10,149 nucleotides of DNA from Bacteriovoracaceae bacterium UBA7317. GTDB taxonomy: Bacteria; Bdellovibrionota; Bacteriovoracia; Bacteriovoracales; Bacteriovoracaceae. Below are positions 6,266 through 10,149 of this stretch, in pieces. Positions within the stretch are counted from its first letter, which is position 1; every line of letters begins with the position of its first letter. The position numbers were made by a program, and so were the translations under genes. The notes beneath the pieces are model-generated. The model searched no databases. It saw nothing but the letters and a program-made list of their open reading frames with translations, and had not been told where the DNA came from. The DNA is taken from contig DKQD01000153.1 of assembly GCA_002474345.1 (NCBI GenBank), positions 1-10,149 on the forward strand. The letters run 5' to 3'.

Positions 6266-7353
6266 TTAAACAAACCATTTTAATAAAACAGCTAGAAATT
6301 TTCTGTGGAACAGGTGGAGTTGGAAAAACGACCCTAGCGACATCAAGAGCACTTTTCCTTGGATCAAAAGGTAAAAAGGTGCTTCTTATCACTATCGACC
6401 CTGCAAAAAGATTAAAACAAATCCTAAATATTAAAGACCAAAATGCGGGAAAAGTTGAAAATATTTCTTCAAACTTGTTTACAGGTTTTGAGGAAAATAA
6501 TTTTTCTATTTCTGCCCTCCTCATGTCACCAAAGGAAACACTGCGCAAAATCCTAAAAGCAGATACTATTGATAATAACGTATTAAACATACTAACTAGA
6601 CCCCACGGTGGAATGAATGAAATCCTCTCACTTATAGAGGTTCAGTTTCATATTGAAAGTGGAAAATACGATACGATTATTCTAGATACGCCACCAGGAA
6701 AACACTTTATAGACTTCCTCCAATCATCCAGAAAAATTTCAGATTTTTTTGACAGTAGTTTTGTTGAGATCTTTAAATTTTTAGGAAAGCCAATTATATA
6801 TCCAAAAGGGCCTGCTCAGAAGCCTACAAAGAAGCTGTTAGGCAAGCTTATTTCAACTGGAATCAAAAAACTCTTAAAATATCTTGATCAAGTAACTGGT
6901 GAAAAATTTGTCCAAGACTTTATTGAAGCAGTTTCAATTCTCTACCAAAACAAAGCACCCTTTCTGGAGGCTTTAGAGCTCGAAAAACAGCTTCGCACTT
7001 TTGAGTTTTGTAACTGGTTTCTTGTGACCTCCGTTGAACAATCGAAATTACAAGAAGCTGCAGAGTTTCAATCTCACACTGAGACATTTCACAAATCCAA
7101 TTTCTTCTTCCTAATTAATAAATCTCTTGAAAATCATATCAAAGAATGGGATATCCCTTCTAAAGGCTCATCTCTTGGAAAAGAATCTAGAGAGAAGCTT
7201 GCTTCTTTAAAAGAATCTATGATTTCTAAAGAGGAGAAAACGATCAAGTTTGCTAAGACCCAATTTAGCCAGTTTATTATCTTCCCAGAAATTATTGATG
7301 CAAACCCTGTAAAGCATGTTGGGGATCTCTCTAAAACTTGGAAAAATAATTAA
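6262..7353 (+). CDS. ArsA/GET3-family ATPase, second of a pair, signature lysine replaced
   Basis: The 363-residue product has Walker A GTGGVGKTT (16-24). Lys22 remains, but Thr17 replaces the signature lysine that in ArsA/GET3 dimers reaches the partner's nucleotide. TIDPAKRL (44-51) and DTPPGKHFIDFL (142-153) are the motifs typical of the second member of such bacterial pairs, where DTPP..HALDFL is common. After the core, a helical stretch (about 155-245), rich in Lys and Phe, may be the substrate-binding helical subdomain. The protein probably forms a heteromer with the 266-residue ATPase encoded just upstream, since TTG at 6262 overlaps its stop by 4 bp and the spacing keeps their output linked. 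A role in handling membrane or tail-anchored proteins is possible by analogy with GET3. It is not shown by anything in the sequence, and no metalloid genes are nearby. Confidence 0.85.
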   Translation: MIKQTILIKQLEIFCGTGGVGKTTLATSRALFLGSKGKKVLLITIDPAKRLKQILNIKDQNAGKVENISSNLFTGFEENNFSISALLMSPKETLRKILKADTIDNNVLNILTRPHGGMNEILSLIEVQFHIESGKYDTIILDTPPGKHFIDFLQSSRKISDFFDSSFVEIFKFLGKPIIYPKGPAQKPTKKLLGKLISTGIKKLLKYLDQVTGEKFVQDFIEAVSILYQNKAPFLEALELEKQLRTFEFCNWFLVTSVEQSKLQEAAEFQSHTETFHKSNFFFLINKSLENHIKEWDIPSKGSSLGKESREKLASLKESMISKEEKTIKFAKTQFSQFIIFPEIIDANPVKHVGDLSKTWKNN

Positions 7354-7375
7354 ACCCCTCCTAAACCAAAAAATT

Positions 7376-7379
7376 GGAG
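7376..7379 (+). promoter_or_regulatory. Ribosome binding site that selects ATG 7386
   Basis: GGAG lies 6 nt before ATG 7386. An in-frame TTG at 7374 contains part of this site and is not a credible start. CTCC at 7358-7361 is complementary to GGAG, and CCAA/TTGG can form a small hairpin, so the site may be partly masked; this is weak. Confidence 0.65.
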
Positions 7380-7385
7380 AAAAAC

Positions 7386-8759
7386 ATGAAAGGCGCCAAA
7401 TTAAACATTCTTGATGCGATAGGCAACACTCCTATTGTAAAACTCAATAAAGTCGCAACTGGAGTTCAATCTGAAATCTATGTAAAGTTAGATTTTCTCA
7501 ACCCTGGCGGATCCATTAAAGATAGAATTGGTGCATACATTCTTGAAAAGGCAGTCAAAAATGGAGACCTAAAACCAGGTGGGACTGTCATTGAGGGAAC
7601 CTCTGGTAATACTGGCGTTGGACTAGCTATGTATGCAGCAGTTCATGGCTACAAATGTGTTTTTGTTCTGGCAGATAAACAATCAAAAGAAAAGATTGAT
7701 AATTTAAGGGCCTTCGGAGCAAAGGTTATAGTTTGCCCAACCAACGTGGAACCCGAAGACCCTAGATCATACTATAGCGTTTCAAAAAGGTTATCAGAAA
7801 CAATTCCAAACTCTTATTACGTCAACCAGTACGAAAACCTATGGAACCGAGAAACACATTTTAAGACAACAGGCCCAGAAATTTACAACCAGACAGAAGG
7901 AGACTTTGATGTCTTCATGGCCGGCGTTGGTACAGGGGGTACAATTTCTGGAATTGGTGCTTATTTAAAAACAGTCATGCCAGAGGTAAAAATCATCGGT
8001 GTCGATTGTGAAGGTTCAATCGTTGCTCACTACGCTAAAACGGGTGAGATGTGCGAAGCTAAACCATACGTCTTAGAAGGCCTTGGAGAAGATTTCATAC
8101 CAGGCAATTACAATTTTGATGTCATTGATGATTGGGAAGTCATTGGTGATAAGGAGAGCTTTTTAATGACGAGAGACCTCTTAACACATGAGGGTATCTA
8201 CGCTGGAGGAAGCTCTGGAGGAGCCGTAAGAGCTGCTATAAAGTATGCTGAAAAACTCGCAGAACCAAAAAAAATTCTAGTGCTTCTTCCCGATTCTGGT
8301 AACAGATATGCATCCAAAATTTTTAATGACGATTGGATGAGTGACAATGGCTATAAAGACTCTTCTTTTAATGTAACAATTCAAGAAGTCCTAACAACTT
8401 TGAAAAAAGAGACGACACCTCTAATATCAATCAATGATACCTCGACTATTGGTGAAGCCATTAAGGTTATGGATGAAAATGGTATTTCTCAACTCCCAGT
8501 ATATGGCTCTGGCCATCTCGAAGGTATCGTTTCCGAAAGAAACTTATTGAAGCCTGTCTTTGATGGGGAGTTCAAGCTCAGCGACTCAATATCCTTAGCT
8601 TTTAAGTCTGACTTTAAAATCATAGACATAGGAGAACTTCTCTCCAACGTTGCTGATTCCTTACTCCAAGAGGAAACCGTTCTTGTAACAAAAAATGACA
8701 AAGTTGTAACAGTCCTTACTAATATTGACATCCTAAGGTTTATTTCAGGTAAAAATTAA
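7386..8759 (+). CDS. Cystathionine beta-synthase with C-terminal CBS-domain pair
   Basis: The 457-residue enzyme is PLP-dependent and joins homocysteine with serine to make cystathionine, the first step of reverse transsulfuration. The catalytic fold occupies about 1-325: IGNTPIVKLNKV (12-23), NPGGSIKDR (39-47) with the PLP lysine Lys45, GTSGNTG (71-77), GTGGTISG (182-189) and GGSSGGA (274-280). Residues NQYEN (147-151) favour a CBS over a cysteine synthase, which usually has NPxNP there. Two CBS (Bateman) domains fill about 329-457, where some homologues bind adenosyl ligands; whether this one does is unknown. The N-terminal heme region of animal enzymes is absent, as in most bacterial ones. 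ATG 7386 is chosen because the SD GGAG precedes it and the domain starts at once. The gamma-lyase gene follows after 17 bp. Confidence 0.93.
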   Translation: MKGAKLNILDAIGNTPIVKLNKVATGVQSEIYVKLDFLNPGGSIKDRIGAYILEKAVKNGDLKPGGTVIEGTSGNTGVGLAMYAAVHGYKCVFVLADKQSKEKIDNLRAFGAKVIVCPTNVEPEDPRSYYSVSKRLSETIPNSYYVNQYENLWNRETHFKTTGPEIYNQTEGDFDVFMAGVGTGGTISGIGAYLKTVMPEVKIIGVDCEGSIVAHYAKTGEMCEAKPYVLEGLGEDFIPGNYNFDVIDDWEVIGDKESFLMTRDLLTHEGIYAGGSSGGAVRAAIKYAEKLAEPKKILVLLPDSGNRYASKIFNDDWMSDNGYKDSSFNVTIQEVLTTLKKETTPLISINDTSTIGEAIKVMDENGISQLPVYGSGHLEGIVSERNLLKPVFDGEFKLSDSISLAFKSDFKIIDIGELLSNVADSLLQEETVLVTKNDKVVTVLTNIDILRFISGKN

Positions 8760-8776
8760 TTCTAAAGAAGGCATCT

Positions 8777-9937
8777 ATGAAAAAGAAAAACTTAAGCAAT
8801 TTGGAAATAGCAACAAAGTTAATTCATGTTGGAAATGAACCAGATAAGGAAACTGGAGCAGTTATTCCTCCTATTTTCCAAACTTCCACTTATGTACAAA
8901 GTTCTCCTGGAAAACATAATGGGTACGAATATACAAGATCCCATAATCCTACAAGAACAAGGCTGGAAGAGTGCTTAGCTGCATCCGAGAAAGCAAAGTA
9001 TGCCATCACTACTTCATCAGGGATGGCCGCTATAACACTCATGATGCATGCACTGCCAAAAGGCTCTAATATCATCTGTGGTGATGATGTCTATGGAGGA
9101 ACTTTTCGTCTTTTCACAACTGTTTTTCAAAATGACCATAATTTCATATTTCTTGACACCACAAACATTGAAGAAATAAAAAAGACTTTATTAGAAAAAA
9201 AGATTTCTTTGATTTGGCTTGAAACTCCAACAAACCCTTTACTAAAAATTTCAGATATAAAGAAAATAACTTCCCTTGCTAAGGCCCATAAAACAAAAGT
9301 CATTGTTGATAATACTTTTATGAGTCCCTACTTTCAAAACCCATTGGATCTTGGCGCTGATATAGTTATGCATTCAATGACAAAATATTTAAATGGACAC
9401 AGCGATGTTGTTGGTGGTGTCCTCATGCTAAACAATAAGGCTCTTTATAATAAAATTTGGACCCTTCAAAACTCAATAGGCCCTTCAGCATCACCTTTTG
9501 ACTCATGGTTAGTATTAAGAGGGTTAAAAACTCTTGCAGTAAGAATGGAAGCCCACCAAAAAAATGCAATGAAAATAGCCAAGTGGCTGGAAGGGCATAA
9601 AAAGATTGAGAAGGTTATTTATCCAGGATTAAAATCTCACCCACAGCACAAAATTGCGAAAAAACAAATGAGTGGTTATGGAGGGATGATTACATTTTTC
9701 ACAAAAGGTGGCTTAAAAGAAGCAAGAAAAGTTCTAGAAAAAGTAACCCTTTTCGCCCTTGCAGAAAGTCTTGGGGGAGTTGAGAGTTTAATAGAACACC
9801 CTGCCATTATGACCCATGCATCTATTCCAAAAGAAATTAGAGAAAAATCTGGGATACATGACAATCTTATTAGAATTTCAGCAGGTATTGAAGATGTAGA
9901 TGACCTCATCAATGATCTGGAAAATGCTTTAAAATAG
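8777..9937 (+). CDS. Cystathionine gamma-lyase (or gamma-synthase), Cys/Met metabolism PLP enzyme
   Basis: The 386-residue product belongs to the Cys/Met metabolism PLP enzymes and has the family's usual length. Motifs: YEYTRSHNPTR (50-60), TSSGMAA (79-85), DNTF (178-181) near the PLP site, the Schiff-base lysine Lys203 in SMTKYLNGHSD (200-210), and the C-terminal SLGGVESLIEHPAIMTHASI (331-350). Glu340 occupies the place where gamma-lyases usually have Glu and E. coli-type gamma-synthase has Ser, so lyase activity (cystathionine to cysteine, 2-oxobutyrate and ammonia) is favoured. This fits with the CBS gene 17 bp upstream as a homocysteine-to-cysteine route. Some bacterial enzymes of this group are bifunctional or also release H2S, so the exact activity is not certain. 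AAGAAGG at 8765-8771 lies 5 nt before ATG 8777. The gene ends 10 bp from the stop of the convergent minus-strand gene. Confidence 0.9.
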   Translation: MKKKNLSNLEIATKLIHVGNEPDKETGAVIPPIFQTSTYVQSSPGKHNGYEYTRSHNPTRTRLEECLAASEKAKYAITTSSGMAAITLMMHALPKGSNIICGDDVYGGTFRLFTTVFQNDHNFIFLDTTNIEEIKKTLLEKKISLIWLETPTNPLLKISDIKKITSLAKAHKTKVIVDNTFMSPYFQNPLDLGADIVMHSMTKYLNGHSDVVGGVLMLNNKALYNKIWTLQNSIGPSASPFDSWLVLRGLKTLAVRMEAHQKNAMKIAKWLEGHKKIEKVIYPGLKSHPQHKIAKKQMSGYGGMITFFTKGGLKEARKVLEKVTLFALAESLGGVESLIEHPAIMTHASIPKEIREKSGIHDNLIRISAGIEDVDDLINDLENALK

Positions 9938-9947
9938 AGTCAGTTAG

Positions 9948-10149
9948 TTAAAAAACTCCAGGGTCTTCTGTTTCCTTAGCCTCATTTTGATTGTCAGAAG
10001 TGCCATCAAGAGGCTTTTCTTCAATAACTTCTTTGATAACTTTTAATTTTGAAGACCCCATGCCCTTTGAGGTCTTTTTATCTGCCTTCTCTTCTGGTTT
10101 TTCTTCTAGCCCTTTATCAGGCCCATCATTAATTTTCTCTTTTTCTTTT
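9948..10149 (-). CDS. C-terminal end of an unidentified Lys/Glu-rich protein, 5' part missing
   Basis: On the minus strand an open frame enters from the right edge and ends at TAA 9950-9948, giving 67 codons with no stop. The visible tail is hydrophilic and low in complexity, rich in Lys and Glu (for example GLEEKPEEKADKK), with one more ordinary stretch, SSKLKVIKEVIEEKPLDGTS, and ends in EDPGVF. It looks like a disordered C-terminal region and has no recognisable domain, so I do not know the protein. The frame is supported by its length in AT-rich DNA, its charge bias and its close convergent packing with the gamma-lyase gene. A chance open frame is still possible because only 200 bases are seen. 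Confidence 0.55.
   Translation of the reverse strand, partial: KEKEKINDGPDKGLEEKPEEKADKKTSKGMGSSKLKVIKEVIEEKPLDGTSDNQNEAKETEDPGVF

Noticed and set aside
5465..7353. Arsenite resistance operon based on the ArsA-like ATPases
   Set aside because: No arsB, arsR, arsC or arsD is present. The motifs fit the paired GET3-like group better.
9938..9960. Possible bidirectional terminator between the gamma-lyase and the edge gene
   Set aside because: Only a 4-5 bp stem (GAGT/ACTC) is seen and no T-run follows it.

Overview
The window is AT-rich Gram-negative DNA with tightly packed genes. It has lipoproteins with clear lipoboxes, an outer-membrane beta-barrel protein, a PhaR-type N-terminal domain, paired ArsA/GET3-type ATPases, and lysine-rich proteins with frequent TTG starts. 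Together these suggest the Bdellovibrionota, perhaps a Bacteriovorax-like lineage. That placement is inferred from gene content and style; no marker gene in the window proves it.

Left half (1-3890, minus strand). Reading in the direction of transcription, a TPR-repeat lipoprotein (3890-2016) is followed 22 bp later by a small lipoprotein with a LolB/DUF4292-like look (1993-1268). After a 155-bp gap with a plausible promoter comes a family 5 (peptide/oligopeptide) substrate-binding lipoprotein, which runs off the left edge. The TPR protein resembles Pseudomonas LbcA (PA4667), and the TPR lipoprotein plus LolB order matches the order found in pseudomonads. This part is therefore concerned with the cell envelope.

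Middle (3891-4330). A 440-bp divergent intergenic region carries a strong hairpin just upstream of the TPR gene, a long T tract, weak promoter-like elements for both directions, and an unconvincing 36-codon ORF.

Right half (4331-9937, plus strand). Six closely spaced genes look like one transcription unit: a PhaR-type (PHB_acc_N) regulator, a small outer-membrane beta-barrel protein, two ArsA/GET3-type ATPases (the second overlapping the first by 4 bp), cystathionine beta-synthase with C-terminal CBS domains, and a cystathionine gamma-lyase/synthase-family enzyme. The last two can form a reverse transsulfuration route from homocysteine to cysteine. The ATPases look like a heteromeric pair with unequal active sites. 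Their linkage to an outer-membrane protein and a regulator is the most intriguing part of the window. At the right edge, the lysine/glutamate-rich C-terminus of a convergent minus-strand gene is visible (10149-9948).

No tRNA, rRNA, CRISPR array, transposase or insertion sequence was seen.
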